64,000 nucleotides of DNA from Macrotrachela quadricornifera (taxonomy: Eukaryota; Rotifera; Eurotatoria; Philodinida; Philodinidae). The notes under the pieces were generated by a model. The model did not search any database. It was not told where the DNA came from and saw nothing but the letters and a program-made list of their open reading frames with translations. Position 1 is the stretch's first letter. Every line of letters starts with the position of its first letter. The position numbers and the translations under genes were made by a program. Below, in pieces: positions 36,357 through 48,600 of the stretch. The stretch covers positions 314,641 through 378,640 of the forward strand of contig JAJEKB010021931.1 in the NCBI GenBank assembly GCA_022393335.1. Direction: 5' to 3'.

Positions 36357-37002
36357 TATATTATCTCATCACTGCTTTCTATCTTTCTCTCTCCTATATA
36401 AGATATCTGTGGGGAGATAAGTGAAAATAATTCTTATACGCTTTTAATAGTATATTTATTCGTTTGGTACATCTTTATCGAGAATCTATTAAAAACTATT
36501 CATAAGTCTTTTTAAATCCTACGCTCTGGAAGAATGAATCTCTAATTTTGTTTTATGTAGTTTTCTTCTCTATTTGACTTAATTTCATCTACCTGTCCCA
36601 TTTTTAATTCAAAATTTAACGAAACATTTATTTCAAAAAACAGCAATAGCTTATGCAATTTAATAAGCGATTCACAATAACTTATGTAACCGTACGTTTT
36701 ATACATCGTATTATATAGGAAGTTCAATTGCAAGATTACTTGGATAAGAATGGTTAGATAATTTTAACTAGGGGTGATACTTTATTATTACTTTACCAAA
36801 GTAAAATAAATATATTTTTATTTACTCTGAATTTAGACTGATATCATTCTGTAGTACCTTCTAGAAGCTATTATAATCTGAAACGTATATTTCTCACTTA
36901 ATCAGTTCGAAATATAGTTCTTACAGCTTATGGGAAATGTTGAAATGTGCAAATATTTCATGAACAGGTTTTTTTTGATTATCAACTTAAAATTTAAATT
37001 AG

Positions 37003-37690
37003 GCGTAAGTAAAGTTAGCATCATATTCGAGAGTTTTCTGCTCAAATTTGTCTCTGCATCTGAGTTGACTCTCGTTCAGCTTGAGTTAGGTGCAGAATTC
37101 GATTCTGTATCAAATGATCATACTTTCAGGCCAAATTGCCAATCAAAAATTGGCAAATTACCCTGAAATACTGTTTTTTCCAGATGTTTTTACAAAGAAT
37201 TCTGTGTCTGGGTTCGCTGTACTACCTCACTCAAGTCTAAAAGCGATTGAATTGGATGTAGGATTACATTCTGCGACGAATGATACTTTTTTTGACCGGG
37301 GTTTGAGGGGAAAGTTTTGATGAGGCTAAGAGCAGGGAGTCATAGAACAGCAAATCCTATAGTGCAAGTGAAAAGTTTTTGCTCGATGACTCTAGTCAAC
37401 AGATAGTATTATTCGATGCAGAATGTAATTCTACATTCAACTCATCTACTTTTAGACTAGACTGAGATAGTATAGCGAACCCAGACACTGAATTCTTCGC
37501 ATAAATATCTGAAAAAAAAGTATTTTGGGTGAAGTGCAGTTTTTGATTGCCAATCTGACCTGAAAATATGACCATTTGATTCAGAATCGAATTCTGCACC
37601 TTATTTTACCTGAACGAGAGTCATCTAAAAACCAGAGGTTGATCTGAACGGAAAAAGACTTGCATTTGGTGCTAGCTTTACTTACGTTAG
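37003..37690. repeat. Foldback element, about 0.7 kb, arms about 290 bp
   Basis: The left arm starts CGTAAGTAAAGTTAGCATCA and contains GGTGCAGAATTCGATTCTG and AAGAATTCTGTGTCTGGGTT. The right arm carries the inverted forms CAGAATCGAATTCTGCACC, AACCCAGACACTGAATTCTT and GCTAGCTTTACTTACG. Both arms contain a similar open frame beginning MQNSIL(Y/N)QM, read in opposite directions. These frames are a consequence of the symmetry and probably not genes. Confidence 0.85.
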
Positions 37691-38523
37691 TTTTGATGCA
37701 CGCAGTATACTTGAATGGTGGCTTTCACATGCACGATAAATCTTTGATAAGAAATAGAGAATGTTGCACTTTGTTGGCTGTCATCAGTTGGTTTTTTTCT
37801 ATTTCCAAGAAAAACAACACAAAGTTAATACACAGGTGAAGTGACGATGAATTAACAGGCGTTATCCCCCATGTGATAACGTTTGGGGGTACTGTGATGT
37901 AAGCAATTTTTTGTGGACATTGTTATATTCCATAACCAACAGCAGCATTCTGAAAAAAAGGGAGTTCCGCCATCGAATAGAAGGTTAAATTTCTGAAACA
38001 GGTTTTGCATGAAAGTGAGTTATACGCAAAACTAATGAAACCATTTACAATTGCATATTCAAAACGGTTCAGTCTAACACCCAAGGTACTATATTGAAAT
38101 GGTTCCTCGTAAAATATATGACACATTGCAGTCATAGGCTCTGTGACTCAGAATAAGTTCAATCTTTGAAAAGTATAGTCGTACTATAAAAATACGTACG
38201 TTTAGAAAACTTCTAACAATTTTCGAATAGAGTGTCACTTTATTTATTAGAGACACTTTCCCTAATAACGACGGAAAATAGTTCACATCTCTTGTTTGAC
38301 TTCGTTCACAGCCGTTTTACACTCAACTGAAAATATTTTTATATTTGGATAATCCTTGGAGTTTCCTCTTTCAAATGGTATGATCACGGCCTTCCTAAAT
38401 CGTACTACGATGGAGATATCAGCGGTCTACAATTGAGGACTCCATTCGTCATTATTAGGGGAAAATTTGGCTTACCGTCGTAATTAAGGAAACTGCACTT
38501 AAAATCAGTATTGTTCAATGATC

Positions 38524-38707
38524 AGAATTTCTTACTTTTGCTAATGGTATAACGCCACCATATCTTACTCATTTAACATATGCTCCTGCTATAATTTTAC
38601 TCTATAGTGCTTTTCTTATACCACCTAACTTAAAAACTAAACTCCGTGAAATGATGTTTTGGAAAATCAATCGACGAATTGTTGCTCTTTTAATTCCAAT
38701 GAGTTGA
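38524..38707 (+). pseudogene. Fragment resembling a last TM helix plus basic tail (possibly GPCR)
   Basis: A 61-codon frame ends in TGA and reads a hydrophobic helix followed by LIPPNLKTKLREMMFWK. The pattern of a helix with proline and tyrosine (APAIILLYSAF) and a short amphipathic basic segment is like TM7 and helix 8 of a rhodopsin-type receptor. No earlier helices are found upstream, so at best this is a broken remnant or one exon. The family assignment is a guess. Confidence 0.3.
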
Positions 38708-39005
38708 GTCGGACATTATTTTGATTGTCTATTGTAGTCTCATGATTTATGTGAACATCATCTTGCCTATTGCAATCCTGTATTTCATCAAGTCTATTTA
38801 ATGAAAAATTATCTTATTTTATTTTTAATATTGTCCGAAAAATTAAAATCTAGCAATAAATATTTCGTGTAGTCCATTTCAGAAGCATTTGTTGAAACGT
38901 CGTATACCCTGTGCCGCCAAAGTTTCACGTCACTTTATTGTTTTGAGTCGTGTATTAAAACTACACAATATTAATTTATTTATAAGAACGAAGGTAAACA
39001 AATGT

Positions 39006-39626
39006 CTATATATGTGATGTTGCTTGCCATTGTGTTTCATTTGTTGATACTTCTGGAGGTACAGGATTATATCTCTTTTGCCGATTAAGTTTAGTACTAG
39101 ATCTTCGACATAGAAAATATACCAATGGTGCCGTCACTAAAAGAAAGATTGCAGCTCCAGACAATAATACGAAATAACCTGTCCTGTTCTTTGGCTGCTC
39201 CCATCGCCAATTCCAAACAAAAAGCAATTTTTTATTAAGAGGAGGACCATAACACGTGTATGTTTGATTTATCTAAATGTAATTAAATTAAATCTCAGAG
39301 AAGAAATTGTTTATCTTTTAGAAGTAAAATAGTACTTGTACTTCATATTTTTCTGCATTAATCCATGCTTGTTTATCGAAATTCCAAGTTAACATCCCCT
39401 TCACTGAACCATTTCTTCTTTCATTTCCATTCATCACCATTACTTTCCAAACTCCTTCGGCAGTATCGTCAAAACGGTTCAAGTCAACCGACTTAACTTG
39501 ACATTGAGAACTAACAGATTTTTGTGATATGTAAAGCACTCGGCAACCAAGGTAAAACATTCCACCAACAATAGAATATATGAATACAAGAAGTATGAAT
39601 ACAAAACATTTGCATCCACCACCCAT
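39006..39626 (-). CDS. Small two-pass membrane protein (2 exons)
   Basis: Exon 1 is 39336-39626 and exon 2 is 39006-39272. The 63-nt intron joins in phase 0 to give about 185 residues. The donor could also lie 6 nt earlier (exon end 39342). I chose the ATG at 39626 because a TTTCAG acceptor lies just upstream, suggesting a leader intron, and because a basic stretch and TM1 follow at once. TM1 is about residues 7-32 (CFVFILLVFIYSIVGGMFY). An extracellular loop of about 95 residues has at least two cysteines, NGS- and NQT-type glycosylation sites and aromatic residues. TM2 (GYFVLLSGAAIFLLVTAPLV) and a basic cytosolic tail follow. The topology recalls small channel beta subunits, but I see no defining motif. 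Alternative start: ATG at 39686. Confidence 0.65.
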
Positions 39627-40170
39627 TTTTTGAGGGAATCTCTGAAACGAAATCCTATTGATAAAAACAAGTGTAGTTATATCCATTAAAAGCACAATAA
39701 ACAATAATTATAAGGTAGTGTACGTTTTCGATACGCTTTTTGAGAGAGACAAAACGAATGATACTAAAAGATATTTTTATTTTTAATAAGCACAACTTCA
39801 ACAATGTTTGTACAATATATTTCAAATCATTTTAGTAACATCGATAGATATCACTTTTTTCCAATTGTCTGTAATACACCTTTACGATTATCGATCAAAA
39901 AGATATTGATGTAATTAATCATAATCAGAGAATTGAGAATACAATAAAAGTAGTGACTTTTACAGACTGATGTTTTATTCTTTAGTTCACGCTCGTTGTG
40001 GTACAAATCATAACTCGAATGAATGTGAATGAAGCAGAAGTACAGAATAGATGGGAAATAAATAAAGACATATATATTTTGTCCTGTAACATATTACCCA
40101 TCGGCTAAGAAAATATGAATCCACTCACATTGCACAGTAAAAATAAAACAAGGGATATGAAGAGAATAAA

Positions 40171-40320
40171 AAACGAAATAGTAAGAATTGAAACAGTGAA
40201 AGCGGTGATATAACGAAATGATAAGAAATACTACAGTGAATACGGTAATATTGTCGGAGAAGAAAAAAACGAAGCGATAAGAACTGAAACATTGAGAATG
40301 GTGATATAACGAGAGGAGAA
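40171..40320 (+). repeat. Imperfect three-copy tandem repeat
   Basis: Three successive blocks start AACGAA(A/G)(T/C)(A/G), followed by TAAGAA, an AC(A/T)(G/T)TGA core and GGT(G/A)ATAT. They begin near 40172, 40212 and 40268. Spacing is irregular. Confidence 0.5.
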
Positions 40321-43079
40321 AAAACCACTAACGCTCGCCGCTATGACTAGGGATGTACCAACATCAAAACCAAAGCCAGAAAATTTGGGTTTTGAATCTT
40401 CCCTTGAATAAGGATATTAGTTATTATGATAAAATAATTTGATTTGCTTATCAAACTTCATATTATATAACCAGAAAAGAGAAGGTTTCATTATGCTGAA
40501 AATAATGGCTAACATAGCGCTATCTGGAAAGGAATTAGATCTACTCATCAGTTAGGTAAACCTCCCACCTGAATTTTTCAATCGAATAATGTATTGAGTG
40601 GAATTAACAAAATTTTGTAAAATTCGATTACGATTCTTGTTGATGAGCTATCTAAACTAGTCATGTTTTTTTGGCAACTTTGATAAATGACTCCTAGATT
40701 CAGATGCCTTCATTAAAAAAAGTCGCTGGTCAGATTTAATAAAAATTAGTTGTTTTCATAAAATAGTTATTTTCAGATTTGGAATATTGCACTAGGAACT
40801 TTTAATAGACACGATCCGTATTTTTAGCTTTATGAACATAAGTTGTTTATACTACCGATCACAATAGTATTTGCTGCTTATTTATCAAAAAGAGAGAGTG
40901 TCATGTGGGAAGCGGAATCAATGAACTATGTATTCAAAGAAAATATTCACAAGTATCGACTAACTTGTCGAAATTAGAGAAAGATTTCAAAAATATATAA
41001 TTATTATTTTATCTTTTTATAATTTTTCAGAGCATAATATGTGCATAATTTTTATCGATATGCAATATCTTACAGCATCTTAGAAAAAACTATAATACAT
41101 TGAATCATTTAGAACTGATATATTTCATTTCTGTAAATAGAATTGGATGTGATAGAAAAATTTACAAAGTGTTTAAAAAATAAGTAGAGATTTAAAAAAA
41201 AAACAACAAACTAAAGAAAAAGAATATTTTTTAAAAATAATACACTTGTTTGTAATGCGAAAAAAATCAAGTTGTGTTAAGTCTTTCATCTATGTTTTAT
41301 GATTGATGATCATTGATGCATAAAAACAAAAGCGTTTTTATATATATTCTGATTGAAATATTCATTATTATTCTAATAAATAAGAAAAAGAAATAATCAA
41401 GAGAATTATTGTCAGATGAAACTAAATCAACATAGATTAAGCAAAAACTACCTATAAAATGTATGTAATTTTCAAGAAATGTCCTGTCTTTTAGCGAATT
41501 CATTTTCATTATCAAGTCATTTTTCCGAAAAAAGATGTGAATTTCGCTTGATCTTCTTTATCATAGGATCGACAGTCGTCGTACAATCAATTATGTAGTC
41601 ATTTTTATTTTTCTTGGTTTGCTGTACAAACGTACGATCGAAAATAAAAGGAAAACAGCAATAAAGCCTCATTTTCTTGCTCAAAAAAACGTTCGCAGGT
41701 AGTATAAAAATAAAAGTAAATGTAAGAAAAAAAGCGACTAGTCGTTCACCAACGCCTCTGTGGAACGCCACTGACGGCTAGCCGCTTCCAAACTGAAGTC
41801 TATTTTCACATAAGTTCATTGTCTTGTGTTCAAAACCACATTCAATAACGTTTCATTAACTCGAAAGAATTATAGGATCTGCAACGAAAGGATCTTCTAC
41901 AGAAAACTCAAAGAAGAATAAATAGAGGCACATAGATCTATAAATAAGTGCATCATATCTAAGTTTATGAAACATTGCTGCGAAATCTTAATTATTTTTT
42001 ACAAATAATGAATGTTGAAATGCATGAGTTTCTCAAAATCTGATTCATGGAGGAATAAAATAACAGAATATTGGTCATATTAAAGCTCAGATTCTTAAAA
42101 TCTGATTGGATGAAAGCTAAGGTTTTGGAAAGCATTTCATTAGCTAAAATTTCAAACAGAAAGAGTTTGCTTGGTCAAAAATCCGATGTAAAAAGTTTGC
42201 CATTGACTGAGTTTGCAGACTTAATAATCTGATTCAATGAAAGTCGTACATCGAAAATAACTGAGCAGTGATCTTTAAGTCGATGTTTATATGGCCCAGT
42301 GGCAAGCAAGCTTATTTTACTTTGTTCAATCTTCCATTTGCCATGAATATATACCAGTCTTCGTTTCTACATTTCTCCTACTATTCACTTAAAAAAGAGA
42401 TGAGATTTCATGTTTATAGATTATTATTTTGTAGTCATTATGTGAGACAAGACTTGAAAATAATCACACACATAACATGCAATTGATAAATTTCAAAAAA
42501 GTCATTTTTTCCTGTCAGCTGAGTCTGAATATACTATATAAATGAAATGATATTCTCTTCGATATTCATTCCTTTTTGAAACAAATTCCTACTACCTATG
42601 GCTCTCATTATTTGTAAATTACATAAAGTTGCATGCTGTCTCGTTTCTTACTTTTCAGAGTTGAATTTCGGCCATAATGATTTACTGGTTGTCTTCTATT
42701 CTATGTTCATATCTAATCCTGAAGAGCTAGCAAAGACCACCTGGAAGAATCCGAACCACCACTATCAACTTCACACGATAATGACGTAATCAGCACCTCA
42801 ATCAAAACTTCCTCATTAGGAAATCATTATTTTCTTATAAGAAGCTTTTTATAGCAAAAAAATACCGAAAAACTAATAGCACCATTCGATTCCTCAATCC
42901 CGACAACCATTGGTCAAACTTTGCAAGAGGCACATGTGGGAAACGAATCTCATTGATATTTTAGACAATGTTTTTTTCCATCTGGATGTTCTTTTGACCC
43001 TGCCATAAACAATTTTTTTGTCATATGATCCACCCTACAGTCGTGGGAATAATTGACTACTATTTAAGTACCAAGATGA

Positions 43080-43460
43080 TTTACTCCTGTCTGTGAATTC
43101 TACCTGAATTTTTGTTGAAATCTTTGCAGCCGGTATCAACGAGTATCCAAATTTTGTAATCACATTTGATAATTTTTTATGATGCATATTGTTTGAAGGA
43201 GAATCTTTCCTTGAACTGCATCAAAATTTCATCAACTGTCAATTTTTCTTTCACATCAAAGTATGTCTCAAAATTGTACAGCAATAGTTTAAGAAAATTT
43301 TATTACTTTATATAATCTGTTGAATCGTACTTCTTTCATTTTTGATACATTTAAATTGATCAACAAGATGAAAATTTCATAAGGTCTCTTTGTTTGAATT
43401 CTTATATGACATTGACGCTGAAATCTTTTCATTTCAGAATGGTACATTTGTGAATCTTAA
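43080..43460 (-). pseudogene. Decayed piggyBac transposase fragment
   Basis: On the minus strand, shifting frames give RLYKVIKFS, TIAVQF, then DVKEKLTVDEILMQFKERF followed by SFKQY (about 43270-43190). This matches the piggyBac segment in which a conserved DE is followed by the F-K-x-R ... QY motif ahead of the catalytic core. Stop codons and frameshifts lie on both sides. It is a third, independent piggyBac trace in the window and cannot be functional. Confidence 0.55.
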
Positions 43461-44556
43461 TCATATAGATTCATTTATCGTCATCGACAAATTTTTAGAA
43501 TAACTTATATTTGTCAAAATACAGTCAAAAGTATCGGAATACTAGTATTCTATTTATATTCTTCAACTCAATGATGTTGTTATTGCTGTGGCATTTCAAG
43601 CTGAAAAATCACAGCTTTTTGTAATGAATTGATCTTATATACTATTTAGAAACCATCAAGAATATTCTTTTAAATGTTAATCATTTCTCAAAAATTCTAT
43701 TCCATAAAAGTCTGATATTTTCAAATATATTCAGCATATAATGACGTCCTTTTTTGGTCTTTCTATCAAAATAATTCATCTTAGTTTATTAAAGTTCTGC
43801 AATCGAAAATAAAAAAAAATTAGTACCTATTTGTACTATCATCGATTGAAGGATGAAAATGATTTACATTGTATTTATTATCCTTTCACTTTTTCTCCAT
43901 CAATAGTCTTTGGTTTTGTTTCTGGTTTCTTACTTAATGGATTTCAAATCGATTTTATCAAAGCATAGCCTTTAATAACAACTATATAAGTATCTTGATC
44001 ATAACATGCATTATATTATAAATAAGAAGAAAATAATCACAGAAAGAAGCTTTTCAATCAGGATAAATTTACTCTTTAGTTGTGTTTTTTTTTCGCTCAA
44101 TTGACTAACACTTTTTTATTACAAAATTATAGTACCAAAATGATTGAATTTTTTTGGTAAATATGCTAATTTCTCGAGATTGAAAGAAGTAGATTATATT
44201 CAAGCGATTTGAGTTATATTTAATTTTTGAATTGTATTGCAAAACTTATAAATACATGAAGCGAGTGTATACAATTTCATAAGATATTTTAAGCATATTG
44301 ACAAATAGGGAATAGACAAATACATTTAAAGTGAAGAAGAAAATTATTACAACTTATAAAAGGCTGCACTTTACTATAAATTTTCTAAAATCATCATATT
44401 ATTTAGAAAAGCTGAATATATGTAAAAACGTAAGGAAAAGATTTTTGAGATTTGTTGTATTTTTGTGAAAAAGCGAAGCATAATTTGTAAAATTTCATAC
44501 GGTTTAATAGTTCTAAAGGAAAAGGTAAAATAATTAGTAGACACACTTTTCCTCAC

Positions 44557-45653
44557 TTAACCAGACATGCAACAATCGCATGTGTTCAATAAGATATTCA
44601 CAGTGTGTAGACCGTTATTGCTAATAACAAGATCTAATTTACCATCCCTATTGAAATCTCCCGAAGCAATCGCATATGGTTTACTACCAACACCGGTCGA
44701 AAATGTAGTTTGTGCTAAAAAAGTTCCATTACCAATGCCAAGGAATATACCTACATTATGCGTGTAAGTATTGCTGATAGCAAGATCTTGTTGACCATCG
44801 TTATTGAAGTCACCAACAATAATCGAGCTTGGCCAACTATAAAAACCTGTCGAAAATGCTACTGATGCTTGAAAAGATCCATCAGCATTTCCAATCATTA
44901 TACCTATTTTGTCGTCGTCTGTATTGACAACAGCAAGATCCAATTGATTATCATTGTTGAAATCTCCTACAGCAATTGTATCCGTAGAACTAAAACGTCC
45001 ATTAGAAAATGCCATTGGTTCACTAAAAATTCCATTGCCATTGTTAAGTAATACAGACACATGGCTGAATCGGCCGCCTACAACGAGGTCCAGATGACCA
45101 TCCCTATTAAAATCACCGACAGCAATTGACGACGCAGACAAACAATTATTGCTGCAATATATCGTTGGTGTTCCAAATGTTCCCTCCCTGTTACCAAACA
45201 AAACAACTATATTGCTAGCAGAAGATTTAGTAACAGCGAGATCTAAATAATTATCATTGTTGTAATCACCTACAGCGACCGAATTCGACCCAGTTCCAAT
45301 TCCAGTCGAAAATGTCATTGTTGTTGCAAAAGTGTCATCGCCATTTCCATGCAATACACCTACGCCGTTAGCAGCTACGTTAGCGATAACAAGATCTATA
45401 CGACCATCCCTATTGAAATCACCGACACTAATTGACCATGGACCAAGACCTCCACTCGAATAAGTTGTCTGTGGTTTAAAAGTCCCATTACCATTTCCAA
45501 GTAATATATCTATGTTAGTAGAAAAACCGTTCGCGACAGCGATATCAAGATGACCATCACTGTTCAAATCATAAACAGCAATTGAGGACAAATAAGAATT
45601 AGAAGCAGTCGCATACAAAGTTATTGATTGAAATGTTAACTGACAAGTTGGTG
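44557..45653 (-). CDS. FG-GAP/VCBS seven-repeat propeller exon
   Basis: The exon begins after a TTCTTAG acceptor in phase 1 with APTCQLTFQ and ends in a stop at 44557-44559. It contains seven repeats of about 48 residues, each with the Ca-binding loop D-x-N-x-D-(G/N)-x-x-D: YDLNSDGHLD, GDFNRDGRID, GDYNNDNYLD, GDFNRDGHLD, GDFNNDNQLD, GDFNNDGQQD and GDFNRDGKLD. Each loop is followed by a strand such as VLLGNGNGTF. Seven copies fit a closed integrin-alpha-like beta-propeller. Such domains are extracellular and bind ligands or glycans. The exon ends with Cys residues (NTCDCCMSG). It has no signal peptide, so it must follow upstream exons. Confidence 0.9.
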
Positions 45654-48600
45654 CTAAGAAAAAGAAAGTAGAAAAATTTTGCCTTCTGTATCAAAGAGAC
45701 AAAAATAATTGAATAGTGATAACGCGATCTGTTCATCTTCTATATTTTTCTTAATTTTATAAATAAGTAAAATATAAACATGTATGATAGATAAAAAGAT
45801 AAGAGACTTTTTCTATAATAAATCCACAACAACGCACAAACAGATAAATAAGGTCTTATCATTCGATTCTTCTTTAGTTTTCTGATGAAACTTTCAATAT
45901 AAGTTTAATAATAATATAAGATCTCGAGATATTCAAAACCAAAATCAAATTGAAGGACTTTAATCTTATGAGCATGTTAATTTCTAAGAAGATATTTGCA
46001 ATTCTGTAAAACTCGATTAACTACAAAAACATTTTCACATTACTAATTCAAATCTATAATTTTTAGAATTAGATTTTAATTGAAATATTTTTATTATAAA
46101 AATTTTAGACTTTAAATTTCTTATTGTCTAGTACAAACTTGAAAAAAAGACTTTTATTATGGTGTAATTTAAGATTAAATACTGATGTTAACAACACATT
46201 TTTCTGCATCCATTAATCATCAATTAAAATGTATCTAGAATTTATATGACAAGCATTATAAAAAACTACTTTCTTTAATTAAAAAATATAATAGACAAAA
46301 AATTAGAAATACAATTGCAGCATACAGACCTGTTATAGTAGACATTATTGTTGTCGAAACAGTAATAGTTGTTGTTGGAATTATTGTCGTATTTATTGAT
46401 ACCACTAAGAGAACAAAAACAAAATGATAAGAAAATCAAATTTTCAAGATTTTTAGATTGCACAAAAAGAACAAAATCATAGACGAAATTCACTTCAATA
46501 TTCATTTATAATCAATATATTTTATTCTCAGATGAATCATTTGAATTAAATTGAAATAAATCTAAACGTCATAACGAACAGTAAAATAGGTTCGAATTAT
46601 TTCAATCAAAATGTGTAACACTCGAATATTCTCAAGATATCGTCTATGTTTTTGTGTATTAAAATACAAAATATATGAAAAGGTACAGTACGAAAAGCGA
46701 ATAAAATCTATGAAGTAAAGCTTTATTTTAATTATGTACTTGTTGTGTATCAAAAAAATGTAAAATTCTGTGCAACTAACTGTTCCTGTTCCTATATAAA
46801 GTCATTTTTTTCTATATGAAGAGAAATTACGTTTTCTTATTTCATATATACAATAAATTATTCTAATCTCTTTTCATAGAATCCAAAGAGTAATACATTA
46901 ATCTGTCCCATCCGCTAAAAAACAGTTCTAGATATTAAGTTATTATAGTAAATGAAAAATCTCATACTAGATAGTATATCATAATTATTTTTTTCTCGAT
47001 TGAAATGAATGGATGTAATAATAATCGCTACAATCATAAACATGAAAATAATAAGACCAAAGACGAGACAACGCATTAATGTAGAGAATAATTTTGTCCT
47101 AAAAAAGAAAATTATTATTCATATTTGAAATTAAAACAAAAGTTATATACGGAGGTGTTGAATCTCCATCGATTTTGTGAACATTTATGGAAGTTAATGT
47201 TTCATTAATTGTATCAATAGTAGTCATCTCAATAGTAGATGCAGGTGTAATTCGTCGTTTATTTCGATATTGAAAGATTTTCATTATAAGATAAACAATA
47301 TTGGGAGAAATCCATTTAAGAACAAATGAGAGACCACCATAAAGACCAAGTAAACTAGTTATTGTATAAAATGAATTTATCTGTTGAATATAAGTATATG
47401 AACACAATATAGGTGAACATTGATTAAAATATAATGAATAATTTATTCTTGTTGACCAATTTTCTATAAAAAGATCTTTAACAAGATCATTGATAGTTGT
47501 ATTAATTAAGAATCGACTAATATCTGCAGCGAGTACGAATGATATATTTGTACTTTTATTATTAATCTCTTGTTGAATTAGATTAATACATTCAAAATCA
47601 TAAAAACATTCAAGAGTCGATAGAAAAAATGATTCACTCGGTGTACAACCCATTTTTAAACCTTTGATTCGAAGATTTTCAGATGTATTTGCTTTGATAA
47701 AGACTGCTTGAGTTGTACAATTTGCATTTAATTCACATGAACATTCATTGTTATAAACGATTGATTGAGTCATCAATGAATCACTATCCATACTAAGCCA
47801 AGTAGGAATATATTCAAAATTTGTTCCATAAGCTGTTATTATAGCATTTCCATGATTTACAGCTCGAATTAAATTGAGAAGACGAGTGAATATTGCAGGA
47901 GTATTTGATCTGCTCTGATTGATAGCCGAAGAAATTTGTGTATAAAAAGTTATTTCTGGTAAAAGTTGAGCAGTGACGAATAGTGAAGAAAGAAAATTAC
48001 CAATAGAATCATTCACTAATTGAATTGAATGATTACATAATCCAGCAAGAAATTGTAAATGTGCTGGCATGAAACGACGATAGTCTACATTAGAATAAAT
48101 AGAAAGATCATGAACGATGCCTTTTGTCAAATTTATTCGCCATTCATCTCTTACAAGTGGACTTGAACAAACCTAGAATTAATTAATTACAAAAACTAAC
48201 TATTATCTTAGAACTATGATGAACAATAGGAAACTTTTCTTTTTTTTTCCTTACCTGATGAAACACAGGTGCAATATCGATAAATTTCTCGTACATAGAT
48301 GAAATCGATGAACAAGGACATTGAAGTGTTGAACTATGATCCATTAAGAGATTATTGTAGATAGCGAGAGATGGTTTATCAACTGTCTTTATCAAAATTT
48401 GTGGTCGAATGATAGTGTATAGACTGAGAACAGCAAAACTAATAATAAGCAAAATAATGTAGAGTCTCGTAGCCAATTGACCAAGATGCTTAGCTTGCAA
48501 ACGATTGATATTACTTCCGAATCTTCGTAATGGAAATATATTTAGATTGATTAATGTAGTATATAAAAGTGTGGCTAGTCTATGCAAAATTTGTTTGACT

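Larger units (their letters stand above)
35195..38523. other. Intergenic region with two foldback elements, no gene
   Basis: No supported gene. Frames at 36930-37320 and 37396-37599 belong to the two arms of one inverted repeat. Frames at 35333-35566 and 37923-38286 have no motif. The supported content is the palindromic elements at 35944-36356 and 37003-37690. Confidence 0.55.
39627..44556. other. Gene-poor intergenic region with a piggyBac remnant
   Basis: About 4.9 kb with no intact gene. The frames near 41297-41771 and 42268-42789 have no motif. Supported items are a small imperfect tandem repeat (40171-40320) and a decayed piggyBac fragment on the minus strand (43080-43460). Near 42020-42230 the phrase AATCTGATT(C/G)(A/G)ATGAAAG recurs three times. 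Confidence 0.5.

Noticed and set aside
37090..37599. Two similar proteins starting MQNSIL on opposite strands
   Set aside because: They are the two arms of one foldback element; similarity follows from the inverted repeat.
46275..46329. Hydrophobic read-through after the stalk exon that could be a TM helix
   Set aside because: It lies beyond a GTCTGT donor, is T-rich intron-like sequence, and the spliced alternative joins the propeller exon in phase.
46275..46505. Cys- and Asn-rich minus-strand peptide
   Set aside because: Wrong frame: the in-phase reading of part of this stretch is the Thr-rich stalk exon.
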